A DNA stretch of 57,049 nt from an uncultured Faecalibacterium sp. (GCA_904394215.1 CAJFNF010000009.1:1-57049), one strand, 5' to 3'. Counted from the stretch's first letter, positions 48,229-56,962 are shown. Notes: generated by a model not told the origin, from the sequence alone. Program-made: numbers and translations.

Positions 48229-49116
48229 ATGAAAGGCATTATTCTCGCCGGCGGCGCCGGCACCCGGCTTTATCCGCTGACCATGGTCACCAGCAAACAG
48301 CTGCTGCCGGTCTACGACAAGCCCATGATTTATTACCCGCTGTCCACCCTGATGCTGGCCGGAATCCAGGACATCCTGATCATCTCGACCCCCGAGGATA
48401 CCCCCCGGTTCGAGGCCCTGCTGGGGGACGGCAGCCAGTATGGCATCCATCTGCAATACAAGGTCCAGCCTTCCCCCGACGGCCTGGCCCAGGCGTTCAT
48501 CCTGGGCGAGGAGTTCATCGGCGGGGACTGCTGCGCCATGATCCTGGGCGATAACATCTTCTACGGCAACGGCTTCTCCCGCATCCTGAAGAATGCGGTC
48601 CACAACGCCGAGGTCAACGGCCGCTGCACCGTCTTCGGCTACTATGTCCAGGACCCCGAGCGGTTCGGCATCGTGGAGTTTGACGAAAACGGCAAGGTCC
48701 TCAGCGTGGAGGAAAAGCCCGAGCACCCCAAGAGCAACTACGCCGTCACCGGCCTGTACTTCTACAACAACAAGGTGGCCGAGATGGCCAAGCAGGTCAA
48801 GCCTTCGGCCCGGGGCGAGCTGGAGATCACCACCCTCAACGATATGTACCTCAAGCAGGACGAGCTGGATGTCCAGCTGCTGGGCCGCGGCTTTGCATGG
48901 CTGGACACCGGCACCATGGACAGCCTGGTGGATGCAGCGGATTTTGTCCGCATGATCGAAAAGCGCCAGGGCATCAAGATCAGCGCCCCCGAGGAGATCG
49001 CCTTCAAGTATGGCTGGATCAGCCGGGACAAGCTGCTGGAGTCGGCTGAGCGGTACGGCAAATCCCCCTACGGCAAGCATCTGAAGAATGTGGCCGACGG
49101 CAAGCTGAGATACTAA
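48229..49116 (+). CDS. rmlA: Glucose-1-phosphate thymidylyltransferase
   Basis: Makes dTDP-glucose from dTTP and glucose-1-phosphate, the first step of dTDP-L-rhamnose synthesis. At 295 residues it is full length: [46 protein letters not shown], then [10 protein letters not shown] and the [27 protein letters not shown] end. Start at the ATG eight bases after AAAAAGGAG. Followed by rmlD and rmlB in one operon. Confidence 0.97.
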   Translation: MKGIILAGGAGTRLYPLTMVTSKQLLPVYDKPMIYYPLSTLMLAGIQDILIISTPEDTPRFEALLGDGSQYGIHLQYKVQPSPDGLAQAFILGEEFIGGDCCAMILGDNIFYGNGFSRILKNAVHNAEVNGRCTVFGYYVQDPERFGIVEFDENGKVLSVEEKPEHPKSNYAVTGLYFYNNKVAEMAKQVKPSARGELEITTLNDMYLKQDELDVQLLGRGFAWLDTGTMDSLVDAADFVRMIEKRQGIKISAPEEIAFKYGWISRDKLLESAERYGKSPYGKHLKNVADGKLRY

Positions 49117-49131
49117 AGAGGGAGGCATTTC

Positions 49132-50046
49132 ATGAAAATTATTGTCACGGGCTGCAAGGGGCAGCTGGGCACCGAGATCATCAAGCAGCTGCGGGAGGGC
49201 AAAAGCGAGATCGGCCCCATCCCCGAAAAGCTGCTGAACGCCACCGTCATTGCGGTGGACCTGCCTGAGCTGGACATCTCCAACTACAAGGCTGTGGACG
49301 ACTATATCCGCCGGTTCAAGCCGGACGTCATCATCAACTGCGCCGCCTACACCAACGTGGACGGCTGCGAGGTGAACCACGACGCCGCCTACAAGGCCAA
49401 CGCCCTGGGCCCCCGCAACCTGGCCCAGGCCGCCGAGAAGATGGGGGCACGGCTGGTCCATGTGTCCACCGACTATGTGTTCTCGGGCCGGGAAAACGGC
49501 GGCATCCCCCAGGATGAGGCCTGCATGCCCAACCCCATCAGCGCCTATGGCTCCACCAAGCTGGTGGGCGAGAAGTACGTGGAGCGGTTCTGCCACCGCC
49601 ACTTCATCGTCCGCACCGCCTGGCTGTACAGCTACTACGGCAAGAACTTCGTCAAGACCATCGTCAACGCCGGCAAGAAGTACGGCAAGCTGGAAGTCGT
49701 CAATGACCAGCTGGGCAACCCCACCAACGCGGTGGACCTGGCCCACGAGATCCTGCAGCTGTGCGTCACCCACGAGTACGGCCTGTACCACTGCACCGGC
49801 GAGGGGGTCTGCTCCTGGTATGACTTCGCCAGCGAGATCATCCGCCTGGCCGGGGTGGACGCCACCGTCTCCCCCTGCACCAGCGCCGAGTACAAGGCCA
49901 AGCACCCCGAAAGCGCCGACCGCCCCCACTGGAGCGCCCTGGACAACCGGGCCCTCCGCTGCTCGGTGGGCAACGAGGTCCGGCCCTGGCAGGAGGCCCT
50001 GGCCTGCTTCTTTGCGCACTGGGACGGCGACAACGGCATGAAGTAA
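49132..50046 (+). CDS. rmlD: dTDP-4-dehydrorhamnose reductase
   Basis: Reduces dTDP-4-keto-L-rhamnose to dTDP-L-rhamnose. A 304-residue short-chain dehydrogenase-like enzyme: MKIIVTGCKGQLGTEI nucleotide loop, NCAAYTNVDGCEVNHDAAYKANALGPRNLA, HVSTDYVFSG, and the catalytic YGSTKLVGEKY. It sits 15 bases after rmlA and 34 bases before rmlB. GGGAGG precedes the ATG. Confidence 0.96.
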   Translation: MKIIVTGCKGQLGTEIIKQLREGKSEIGPIPEKLLNATVIAVDLPELDISNYKAVDDYIRRFKPDVIINCAAYTNVDGCEVNHDAAYKANALGPRNLAQAAEKMGARLVHVSTDYVFSGRENGGIPQDEACMPNPISAYGSTKLVGEKYVERFCHRHFIVRTAWLYSYYGKNFVKTIVNAGKKYGKLEVVNDQLGNPTNAVDLAHEILQLCVTHEYGLYHCTGEGVCSWYDFASEIIRLAGVDATVSPCTSAEYKAKHPESADRPHWSALDNRALRCSVGNEVRPWQEALACFFAHWDGDNGMK

Positions 50047-50080
50047 TGTTTCTTTGACTGCGTTTTGAGGAAGGAATACT

Positions 50081-51145
50081 ATGAAAACCTATCTGATTAC
50101 CGGCTGCGCCGGCTTTATCGGCTCCAACTTCGTCTACTATATGTTGAAAAAGCATGACGATATCCTGCTGGTCAACCTGGACAAGCTGACCTATGCGGGC
50201 AACCTGGAGAACCTGAAGGGGGTCGAAGGCGATCCCCGCCACGTCTTTGTCCAGGGCGACATCTGCGACAAGGAGCTGGTGGAAGGCCTGTTCAAGAAGT
50301 ACGATTTCGACTACGTCATCAACTTCGCAGCCGAGAGCCACGTGGACCGCAGCATCGCCAACCCCGAGATCTTCGTCCAGACCAACGTGATGGGCACCGT
50401 CAACCTGCTGCAGCGGGCCAAGGAAGCCTGGTACGATCCCGAGGCCAAGACCTGGAAGGAAGGCAAGAAGTACCTGCAGGTGTCCACCGATGAGGTGTAC
50501 GGCGCGCTGGGCGCCGAGGGCTATTTCATGGAGACCACCCCGCTGTGCCCTCACAGCCCCTATTCGGCATCCAAGGCCAGCGCCGACATGTTTGTCCGGG
50601 CCTTCCATGACACCTACGGGATGCCCATCAACATCACCCGGTGCTCCAACAACTACGGCCCCTACCAGTTCCCCGAGAAACTGATCCCCCTGATGATCAA
50701 CAACGTGAAGCATCACAAGCAGCTGCCCATCTACGGTGACGGCATGCAGATTCGGGACTGGCTGTACGTGGAGGATCACTGCAAGGCCATCGACATGGTG
50801 GCCACCGGCGGCAAGATCGGCGAGGTGTACAATGTGGGCGGCCACAACGAGCGGCCCAACATCTTCATTGTCAAGACCATCATCAGCCAGCTCCACGACC
50901 GGCTCCACGACGAGGGCATCAGCGAGGATCTGATCAAGCACGTGGCCGACCGTCTGGGCCACGACCGCCGCTACGGCATCGATCCCACCAAGATCAAGAA
51001 CGATCTGGGCTGGTATCCCGAGACCCCCTTCGAGAAGGGCATCGTCCTGACCATCGACTGGTACCTGTCCCACGAAGAGTGGATGGACCACGTCACTTCC
51101 GGCAACTACCAGAAGTACTACGAAGAGATGTACAAGAACCGCTGA
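50081..51145 (+). CDS. rmlB: dTDP-glucose 4,6-dehydratase
   Basis: Converts dTDP-glucose to dTDP-4-keto-6-deoxyglucose. A 354-residue extended SDR: YLITGCAGFIGSNFVYYMLKK, NFAAESHVDRSI, VSTDEVYGALG, YSASKASADMFVRAFHDTYG with the catalytic Tyr-Lys, and CSNNYGPYQFPEKLIPLMI. It closes the rml operon. No rmlC (3,5-epimerase) gene is in this cluster or elsewhere in the window. Repeat copy 2 begins on the base right after its stop codon. Confidence 0.97.
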   Translation: MKTYLITGCAGFIGSNFVYYMLKKHDDILLVNLDKLTYAGNLENLKGVEGDPRHVFVQGDICDKELVEGLFKKYDFDYVINFAAESHVDRSIANPEIFVQTNVMGTVNLLQRAKEAWYDPEAKTWKEGKKYLQVSTDEVYGALGAEGYFMETTPLCPHSPYSASKASADMFVRAFHDTYGMPINITRCSNNYGPYQFPEKLIPLMINNVKHHKQLPIYGDGMQIRDWLYVEDHCKAIDMVATGGKIGEVYNVGGHNERPNIFIVKTIISQLHDRLHDEGISEDLIKHVADRLGHDRRYGIDPTKIKNDLGWYPETPFEKGIVLTIDWYLSHEEWMDHVTSGNYQKYYEEMYKNR

Positions 51146-51524
51146 CCTACTTTTTCGGAGAAAAAGTAGGCAAAAAGCTTTCAACTTGTACCGGGCAACT
51201 GCTCCGGCTCAGGTTACGTCCTGCCGGCGGCGTCGCCCCGTGACTCTCAGTCCACGCTTGGGCCTGCGGCCCGGTACGATGCAAAGCTTCTGATTGCCTG
51301 ATATCCAATAAAATCCTCGTTCCTCTTTTTGGGGGGAGCGGGGATTTTTGTTTTCCATTTTTTATTTTTTCAAACAGCGGGGGTGGGGTTGGTGGTAGCA
51401 CAGACTTTGCCGCCACATCTTTTTCTTTATTTTTCATCTAATCCCACCCGTCCACCCCTAGCGGTGCCCCTGCAGCCTGCGGCCGCGCCCCCCTGTTGGG
51501 GGGCTCTGAACCGCGGACTGCTCC
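51146..51524 (+). repeat. Modular intergenic repeat, copy 2
   Basis: Runs from the CCTACTTTTT/AAAAAGTAGG palindrome through CAAAAAGCTTT, CAACTTGTACCGGGCAAC, a GGGCCTGCGGCCC hairpin, a GAGCGGGGATTTTT terminator, CCGCCACATCTTTTTC, and the final GGTGCCCCTGCAGCC block. Highly similar to copy 1 in its first 100 bases. Confidence 0.85.
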
Positions 51525-51581
51525 TTCGCCCGGAAGGATCAAGGTGGGGGCTTTTGGGTGTCGGGCGGTCTACAACTAGAA

Positions 51582-51636
51582 GGAGAAGTAAAAAGTTCAG
51601 AGCCCCACTGGGGCGGGCCCGCAGGGCCGGGGAACC
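51582..51636 (+). repeat. C-unit repeat
   Basis: GGAGAAGT, GTTCAGAGCCCC, ACTGGGGCGGG, GCAGGGCCGGGGAACC: a 55-base member of the five-copy block, inverted relative to copy 2. Confidence 0.65.
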
Positions 51637-51730
51637 GCTGAAAGGGTGGTGGGTGGGTTTAGATCATAGATCAAAAATACAATTTCTTCCGCTGTGCGGC
51701 GTCGCGGTGCTGCGCAGCGCAAAAACAGAA

Positions 51731-52007
51731 GGAGCAGTCCGCGCCCGGAGCCCCACCGGGGCGATGGCGCAGCCATGGGGGAAGTGCCCGCCGCCGCTGG
51801 CGGCAAAAAATCCCCACTCCTAAAAGCAGGAGAAGGGATTGGTTGGAAACTGGGGTGAGACGAGGCGTATTCGGGTACTCGGGCCGCAGGCCCAAGCGCC
51901 GACTGAGATGCAGGGGTTTGCAACTCCCTGGCCCCCACGTAAGTGCGGCCAAAGTGAATGGTACCCAGTGAAAAGCTTTTTGCCTACTTTTTCTCCGAAA
52001 AAGTAGG
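51731..52007 (-). repeat. Modular intergenic repeat, copy 3 (inverted)
   Basis: Read on the minus strand from 52007 it starts with the same 36-37 bases as copy 2 (including AAAAAGTAGGCAAAAAGC), then CGCTTGGGCCTGCGGCCCG, an AGGAGTGGGGATTTTTT terminator, and the block ending GCGGACTGCTCC. Copies 2 and 3 therefore form an inverted pair spanning 51146-52007. Confidence 0.82.
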
Positions 52008-52008
52008 A

Positions 52009-52077
52009 CCCTCTTGCGCTTAGCCGATTTTTGCGGCGCACCACGGCGGGTGCTTGCAAAAATCGGAGCGCTGCGCC
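52009..52077. repeat. 69-bp hairpin repeat, copy 2
   Basis: CCTCTTGCGCTTAGCC, GATTTTTGC...GCAAAAATC stem with inner G/C hairpin, and GGAGCGCTGCGCC. It abuts repeat copy 3 and is followed by a CTGCCGCAGGCAG hairpin ahead of the pfkA 3' end, where it may terminate pfkA transcripts. Confidence 0.8.
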
Positions 52078-52121
52078 TGAGCCGCCGCGGCTGTTTCTGC
52101 CGCAGGCAGCGCCGCGCCGGC

Positions 52122-53201
52122 TCAGCCCAGGCTGATGCCCATGCGGCGGGCGACGGTGAGGAGGTCGCAACTCTCGGGGATGTTGCGGCTCTTGCCGGCG
52201 ACGTCCTCCAGACGGTTCTCCACCACGCGGCCGTTCACCATGGCCACCGTGACGCCGTAGCGCTCCGCCTCCACCAGCTTGGCGGCATGGCTGCCGAACT
52301 GGGTGGACAGGACCCGGTCGTAGGCGCAGGGGGTGCCGCCCCGCTGCATGTGGCCCGGAATGCAGACCCGGGTCTCCATGCCGGTCTTCTTCTCGATGGC
52401 AGCGGCGACCCGGTTGGTGGCGGTGGCGCCAAACCCGGCCTCGACCCGCTTGGCCGTCCACTCTTTCCGCTTCATCCGGGCTTCCTCGGCGTTGAGGGCG
52501 CCTTCCGCCACCGCAATGATGGAGAAGTTGGAGCCGTTCTTGGCCCGGCGCTCCACGGCGGAGCAGACCCGGTCAATGTCGTAGGGCAGCTCGGGCAGCA
52601 GGATGATGTCGGCGCCGCCGGCAATGCCCGCATACAGGGTCAGCCAGCCGGCCTTGTTGCCCATGATCTCGATGCACATCACGCGGCTGTGGCTGCCGGC
52701 GGTGGTGTGGATCCGGTCGATGACCTCGGTGGCAATCTCCACCGCAGTGTGGAAGCCGAAGGTCACGTCGGTGCCGTAAATGTCGTTGTCAATGGTCTTG
52801 GGCAGGCCGATGATGTTCAGGCCCTCCTGGGACAGCAGGTTGGCCGTCTTGTGGGTGCCGTTGCCGCCCAGGCACAGCAGGCAGTCCAGCTTCAGGTCCT
52901 TGTAGGTCTTCTTCATGGCGGCGACTTTGTCCACCTTGTCGTCCCCAATCACCTGCATCATCTTGAAGGGGGTCCGCTTGGTGCCCAGAATGGTGCCGCC
53001 CAACGTCAGCAGCCCGCGGAAATCATCCGGCTGCATCTTCTTGTAATCGCCATTGATCAGGCCATAGTAGCCGTTCAGAATGCCGATGATCTCCACGTTG
53101 TCTCCCATCCGTACATACAGCGCTTTGGCCACGCCGCGGATGGTTGCGTTCAGGCCGGGGCAGTCGCCGCCGGCAGTCAGGATGCCAACACGTTTTTTCA
53201 T
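52122..53201 (-). CDS. pfkA: 6-phosphofructokinase
   Basis: Phosphorylates fructose-6-phosphate to the 1,6-bisphosphate in glycolysis. The 359-residue protein shows RVGILTAGGDCPGLNATIRG, GGNGTHKTANLL, the catalytic LPKTIDNDIYGTDVTFGFHTA, VMCIEIMGNKAGWL and MQRGGTPCAYDR. A Gly after GGN, and not the Asp of GGDD enzymes, points to ATP as donor, but this clade also has mixed ATP/PPi users, so the donor is not certain. GAGGG precedes the ATG. It has its own promoter. Confidence 0.94.
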   Translation of the reverse strand: MKKRVGILTAGGDCPGLNATIRGVAKALYVRMGDNVEIIGILNGYYGLINGDYKKMQPDDFRGLLTLGGTILGTKRTPFKMMQVIGDDKVDKVAAMKKTYKDLKLDCLLCLGGNGTHKTANLLSQEGLNIIGLPKTIDNDIYGTDVTFGFHTAVEIATEVIDRIHTTAGSHSRVMCIEIMGNKAGWLTLYAGIAGGADIILLPELPYDIDRVCSAVERRAKNGSNFSIIAVAEGALNAEEARMKRKEWTAKRVEAGFGATATNRVAAAIEKKTGMETRVCIPGHMQRGGTPCAYDRVLSTQFGSHAAKLVEAERYGVTVAMVNGRVVENRLEDVAGKSRNIPESCDLLTVARRMGISLG

Positions 53202-53291
53202 GGTAGTCCCTCGCTTTTTGATTGAATGGAGATGCGGCGCCGCCCTGCCGGCCGCCGCCGCACCGATGCCGTTACCTATTAAGATGTATTA

Positions 53292-53320
53292 AGATTAGTC
53301 CAAAATGCCTCATCTGTCAA
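53292..53320 (-). promoter_or_regulatory. pfkA promoter
   Basis: TTGACA, 17 bases and TAATCT on the minus strand, about 90 bases before the pfkA ATG. Confidence 0.72.
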
Positions 53321-53411
53321 GTTTTTTTGGCGCCGCTTTTGTAAAAAATGCCTGTCCTTCGCCCAATGTTCCGGCAGGGAAAATTCCATCCCCCAAATCT
53401 TGAAAAAACAG

Positions 53412-53440
53412 TTGACAACAGCCCCCATATCGGGTATAAT
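53412..53440 (+). promoter_or_regulatory. tRNA operon promoter
   Basis: Perfect consensus TTGACA, 17 bases, TATAAT, ahead of tRNA-Gln and tRNA-Pro. Confidence 0.9.
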
Positions 53441-53483
53441 ATCCCTTGTCAGCAGCCGGCTGACATCCAAAAAGTGAAGATAT

Positions 53484-53557
53484 TGGGGATTTGCATAGTG
53501 GTAGTGCGGCAGACTCTGACTCTGTTTGTGGGAGTTCGATTCTCTCATCCCCAACCA
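53484..53557 (+). tRNA. tRNA-Gln (anticodon CTG)
   Basis: Acceptor TGGGGAT/ATCCCCA, anticodon loop CTCTGAC giving CTG, T loop TTCGATT and encoded CCA. Reads the CAG codon, which suits a GC-rich genome. Confidence 0.95.
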
Positions 53558-53591
53558 AATCCAACCGCAGCCCAATCCGCTGCGGTATTTT

Positions 53592-53667
53592 CGGGGCATA
53601 GCGCAGCTGGTAGCGCGCCTGGTTCGGGACTAGGAGGCCGTGGGTTCAAATCCCGCTGCTCCGACCA
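53592..53667 (+). tRNA. tRNA-Pro (anticodon CGG)
   Basis: Acceptor CGGGGCA/TGCTCCG, anticodon stem CCTGG/CTAGG, loop TTCGGGA giving CGG, T arm GTGGG/CCCGC and encoded CCA. Reads CCG. Co-transcribed with tRNA-Gln, 34 bases apart. Confidence 0.95.
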
Positions 53668-53671
53668 AAAG

Positions 53672-53702
53672 ACGAATGTCGAAAGACATTCGTTTTTTTT
53701 TG
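53672..53702 (+). terminator. tRNA operon terminator
   Basis: ACGAATGTC pairs with GACATTCGT around GAAA, followed by a run of eight or more T. Confidence 0.93.
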
Positions 53703-53793
53703 TTTGTCCCCAGGGTTTCTGTGAAAAACGTACATAATTTACCGACTCTTTTTCAGCAAAAAGCCGAAATTGCGGCGGCGGGCGCCTGCTGTC

Positions 53794-53822
53794 TTTACAA
53801 GGGCGGGCTGGTGTGCTAAAAT
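53794..53822 (+). promoter_or_regulatory. Promoter of the amino-acid ABC operon
   Basis: TTTACA, 17 bases and TAAAAT with a TGC extension. A GGGCCC...GGGGCCCC stem follows in the leader. Confidence 0.75.
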
Positions 53823-53912
53823 TCAAGACGTTATCACTGCACCACTTTAGCGTGGTAAAAGCAAAAGAGGGAAGGGCCCGGCCTGGGGCCCCTTTGTTAG
53901 GAGGAATTCAAG

Positions 53913-54732
53913 ATGAGAAAGTTGAAAAAAGCAGTATCCCTGTTTCTGACTGCGGCCATGGCCCTGAGCTTTGCCGCCTGCGGCGGGTCTTCGTCCACGG
54001 CGGGGGCTTCCAGCAGCGCATCCAGCGCCGCCGGTTCTTCCGAGGCCGCCAGCACTGCTTCCAGCGCTGCCGCTGACGCCGACAGCGACATGGCCTACGT
54101 CAAGGACAAGGGCACCCTGGTGGTGGGCATGACCGACTTTGCACCCATGGATTACCGGGACGACAATGGCGAGTGGATCGGCTTTGACGCCGACATGGCC
54201 AAGGCCTTCGCCAAGTACCTGGGCGTGGACGTGGAGTTCCTGGAAATCAACTGGGACAACAAGCTGATGGAGCTGGACACCAAGGGCGTTGACGTGGTGT
54301 GGAACGGCATGACCATCACCGACGAGGTCAAGAACGGCGCTTCGGTGTCCGAGCCCTACTGCAACAACGGCCAGGTGGTGGTGGTGCCCGCCGACAAGGC
54401 GGCCGACTACCAGACCGTCGACAGCCTGTCGGGCCTGAACTTCGCTGTGGAGAACGGCTCGGCCGGCGCCGAGCAGCTGGACGCCCTGGGCATCCCCTAT
54501 GTGGCCAAGACCACCCAGGCTGACGCCCTGATGGAAGTGGCCTCCGGCGCTTCCGACGCCTGCGTCATCGACCTGCTGATGGCCGGCGCCATGATCGGCG
54601 AGGGCACCAGCTACCCCGACCTGACCTACACCGTCCAGCTGAACAGCGAGGAGTACGGAAGCCTACGACGACGGCACCGTCATGGAGACCGCCACCACCT
54701 ACGGCGTCCAGGAGTCTGTCATCGCAAAATAA
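53913..54732 (+). pseudogene. Amino-acid ABC transporter binding protein with internal deletion/frameshift
   Basis: A polar-amino-acid binding lipoprotein: signal MRKLKKAVSLFLTAAMALSF with lipobox FAAC, a Ser/Ala linker, and the SBP_bac_3 domain (DKGTLVVGMTDFAPMDYRDDNGEWIGFDADMAKAFAKYLGVDVEF, DVVWNGMTITDE, YCNNGQVVVV). After LNSEEYG at about 54656 the frame changes. In the next frame the natural ending EAYDDGTVMETATTYGVQESVIAK reads to a TAA at 54730-54732. Roughly 20 residues that normally join these parts appear to be missing. As written, frame 1 runs on to 54854 with an unrelated basic tail. It is a true deletion or an assembly error. Confidence 0.8.
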
Positions 54733-54832
54733 AACAGATTGACGTGAGAAACTTTGCCTCAGAACCGCGCCGCCCGGCGGCCCGCAGCGCTGGGGCAATG
54801 TTTCTTGTCTGTGGAAAAGAAAGGAATCCGCT

Positions 54833-55471
54833 ATGCTGTTGTCTGTCACCCTGACCCTGCTGGAGGGCCTGGGGGCAACCTTGAAACTGTTTGCCCTGAC
54901 CCTGCTGCTGGCGCTGCCCCTGGGCCTTGTGATCGCCCTGGGGGCCATGAGCCGCCTGACCCCCCTGCGCTGGCTTGTCAGCGTGGTGGTGTGGGTGGTG
55001 CGGGGCACACCCCTGATGATCCAGATCCTGATCATCTTTTATGGCCCCGGCCTGCTGTTTGACCTGCCCCTGCTGCCCCGGTTCGGGGCGGCGCTGCTGT
55101 CCTTCGTCATCAACTACGCCTGCTACTTCTCCGAGATTTACCGGGGCGGCATCCAGTCCATTCCCCGGGGCCAGTACGAGGCCGGCGAGGTGCTGGGCAT
55201 GACCAAAAGCCAGATCTTCTTCAAGGTCACCCTGCTCCAGGTCATCAAGCGGATCGTGCCCCCCATGGGCAACGAGTTCATTACCCTGGTGAAGGACACC
55301 GCCCTGGTGCGGGTCATCTCGGTGTATGAGATCATCTGGATGGGCGAATCCTACATCAAAAAGGGCATGATCTGGCCCCTCTTTTACACGGCCGTATTCT
55401 ACCTGGTGGTGAACGGCATCCTGACCCTGCTGTTCCGCTGGGGGGAGAAGAAACTGGATTATTTCCGCTGA
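54833..55471 (+). CDS. Polar amino-acid ABC transporter permease
   Basis: A 212-residue permease with five helices and the HisM/GlnP EAA loop (YRGGIQSIPRGQYEAGEVLGMTKSQIFFKVTLLQVIKRIVPPMGNEFITLVKDTALV). It is the only permease in the operon, so the channel should be a homodimer. AAAGGA precedes the ATG; the ATPase follows by 12 bases. Confidence 0.94.
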   Translation: MLLSVTLTLLEGLGATLKLFALTLLLALPLGLVIALGAMSRLTPLRWLVSVVVWVVRGTPLMIQILIIFYGPGLLFDLPLLPRFGAALLSFVINYACYFSEIYRGGIQSIPRGQYEAGEVLGMTKSQIFFKVTLLQVIKRIVPPMGNEFITLVKDTALVRVISVYEIIWMGESYIKKGMIWPLFYTAVFYLVVNGILTLLFRWGEKKLDYFR

Positions 55472-55483
55472 GGAGGGCAGACT

Positions 55484-56272
55484 ATGCCGGTTCTGGAAGT
55501 TAAGCACATCGAAAAACACTTCGGCGCCACCCGGGTGCTGGAGGATATCAGTTTCAACCTGGAAAAAGGCCAGGCCCTGGCCATCATCGGGTCTTCGGGC
55601 AGCGGCAAGACCACCCTGCTGCGGTGCCTGAATTTCCTCGAGACCCCCGATCGGGGGCAGATCCTGGTGAACGGGGAGACCCTGTTTGACGCTGCCGATC
55701 CCGCCACCCAGCGGGAGGCGGAGGTGCGCCGCAAGCGGCTCCACTTCGGGCTGGTGTTCCAGTCCTTCAACCTGTTCCCCCAGTACACCGCCCTGCAGAA
55801 CGTGATGCTGGCCAAGCAGCTTTTGGCCCAGGAGCAGCCCGACTACAAGGCGCGGAAGAAAGAGATTCACGCCGAGATCGAGGCCGAGGCCAGGGAGCTG
55901 CTGAGCCGGATGGGGCTGGCCGACCGGGCCAACCACTATCCTCACCAGCTGTCGGGCGGCCAGCAGCAGCGGGTGGCCATCGCCCGGGCCCTGGCCCTGC
56001 ACCCCGACATCCTCTGTTTTGACGAGCCCACTTCGGCCCTGGATCCCGAGCTCACCGGGGAGGTGCTGAAGGTCATCCGGTCCCTGGCCCAGCAGAAAAC
56101 CACCATGATCATCGTCACCCACGAGATGGCCTTTGCCCGGGACGTGGCCGACCAGGTCATCTTTATGGACGGGGGCGTCATTGTGGAGCAGGGCCCCGCC
56201 CGGGAACTCATCGAGCGGCCCAAGCAGGAGCGCACCCGCCAGTTCCTCGCCCGCTACGCCCAGGAACGGTAG
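55484..56272 (+). CDS. Polar amino-acid ABC transporter ATPase (GlnQ type)
   Basis: A 262-residue ATPase with Walker A GSSGSGKTT, LVFQSFNLFPQYTALQNVMLA, signature [17 protein letters not shown], Walker B ILCFDEPTSALDPEL and H-loop VTHEM. It powers uptake through the preceding permease. GAGGAGGG precedes the ATG. Last gene of the operon; it meets the truncated regulator tail to tail. Confidence 0.96.
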   Translation: MPVLEVKHIEKHFGATRVLEDISFNLEKGQALAIIGSSGSGKTTLLRCLNFLETPDRGQILVNGETLFDAADPATQREAEVRRKRLHFGLVFQSFNLFPQYTALQNVMLAKQLLAQEQPDYKARKKEIHAEIEAEARELLSRMGLADRANHYPHQLSGGQQQRVAIARALALHPDILCFDEPTSALDPELTGEVLKVIRSLAQQKTTMIIVTHEMAFARDVADQVIFMDGGVIVEQGPARELIERPKQERTRQFLARYAQER

Positions 56273-56932
56273 TTACTTTTCTGAAGAAAAGGAAGCGTTA
56301 CTTTTCCCGACGATGTAGAGGGGGATGAACAGCCCGCCCAGCAGGAGGATCAGGTCGGCGGTGTCCAGGAAGGCCAGCCACGAGGCCGGGGCCAGCAGCG
56401 CCGCTGCCAGGTGCAGCAGGGGCAGGAATGCCGTCAGCAGACAGGCCCAGACCCGGATGCAGACCACAATGGCGGGCCAGTTGCGGTTGTTCAGGGCCAC
56501 ACCCGGAATGCTCATCCGTACCGTCATGTCGTAGAAAAAGCTGATCCGGTGCTGGTCATAAAAGTCCGGCAGACGCATGGGCACCAACAGCCAGAAATAG
56601 GCCCCGAATACTGCCGCCAGCATATAGCTCACCAACAGGCTCTCGGTCCAGCCCCCCAGATGGCGGCAGCCGTATAACCCTGCGGCCCCCGCCGCCAGGG
56701 CCGCCAGGAACCACAGGATCTTCCACCGGCCCCCCACCTGAAAGGCCCGCTGGGCTTTCTGGTCGGGATAGGTGATGGCCGTCTTGACCACCTGCTCCAC
56801 CGTGTCGGGGGTGATGGGCTGGGCGGGCGGGCACCGCCGGCACAACAGCAGCTCGGTCACCGTCACACCCAGCAGGTCCGCCAGGGGAATCAACAGGGCT
56901 GTGTCCGGGATGCTGAGCCCGGTTTCCCCCAT
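56273..56932 (-). pseudogene. Membrane HTH protein lacking the N-terminal half of its HTH
   Basis: A 219-residue remnant beginning in the last third of a Cro/C1-type HTH (ETGLSIPDTALLIPLADLLGVTVTELLLCRR); the first about 35 residues, with the recognition helix, are absent. The rest has a linker and about five transmembrane helices (LWFLAALAAGAAGLYG, LLVSYMLAAVFGAYFWLL, VVCIRVWACLLTAFLPLLHLAAALL, DLILLLGGLFIPLYIV). Intact relatives are membrane-bound regulators. No ribosome binding site precedes the ATG. The break lies about 30 bases from the recombinase end. Confidence 0.72.
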
Positions 56933-56962
56933 CTAAAGACACCGAGTGTATTTTTCAAAAAA

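Noticed and set aside
54733-54854. C-terminal extension of the amino-acid binding protein
   Set aside because: The tail after the frame change is basic and unrelated; the true end is visible in the next frame at 54732.
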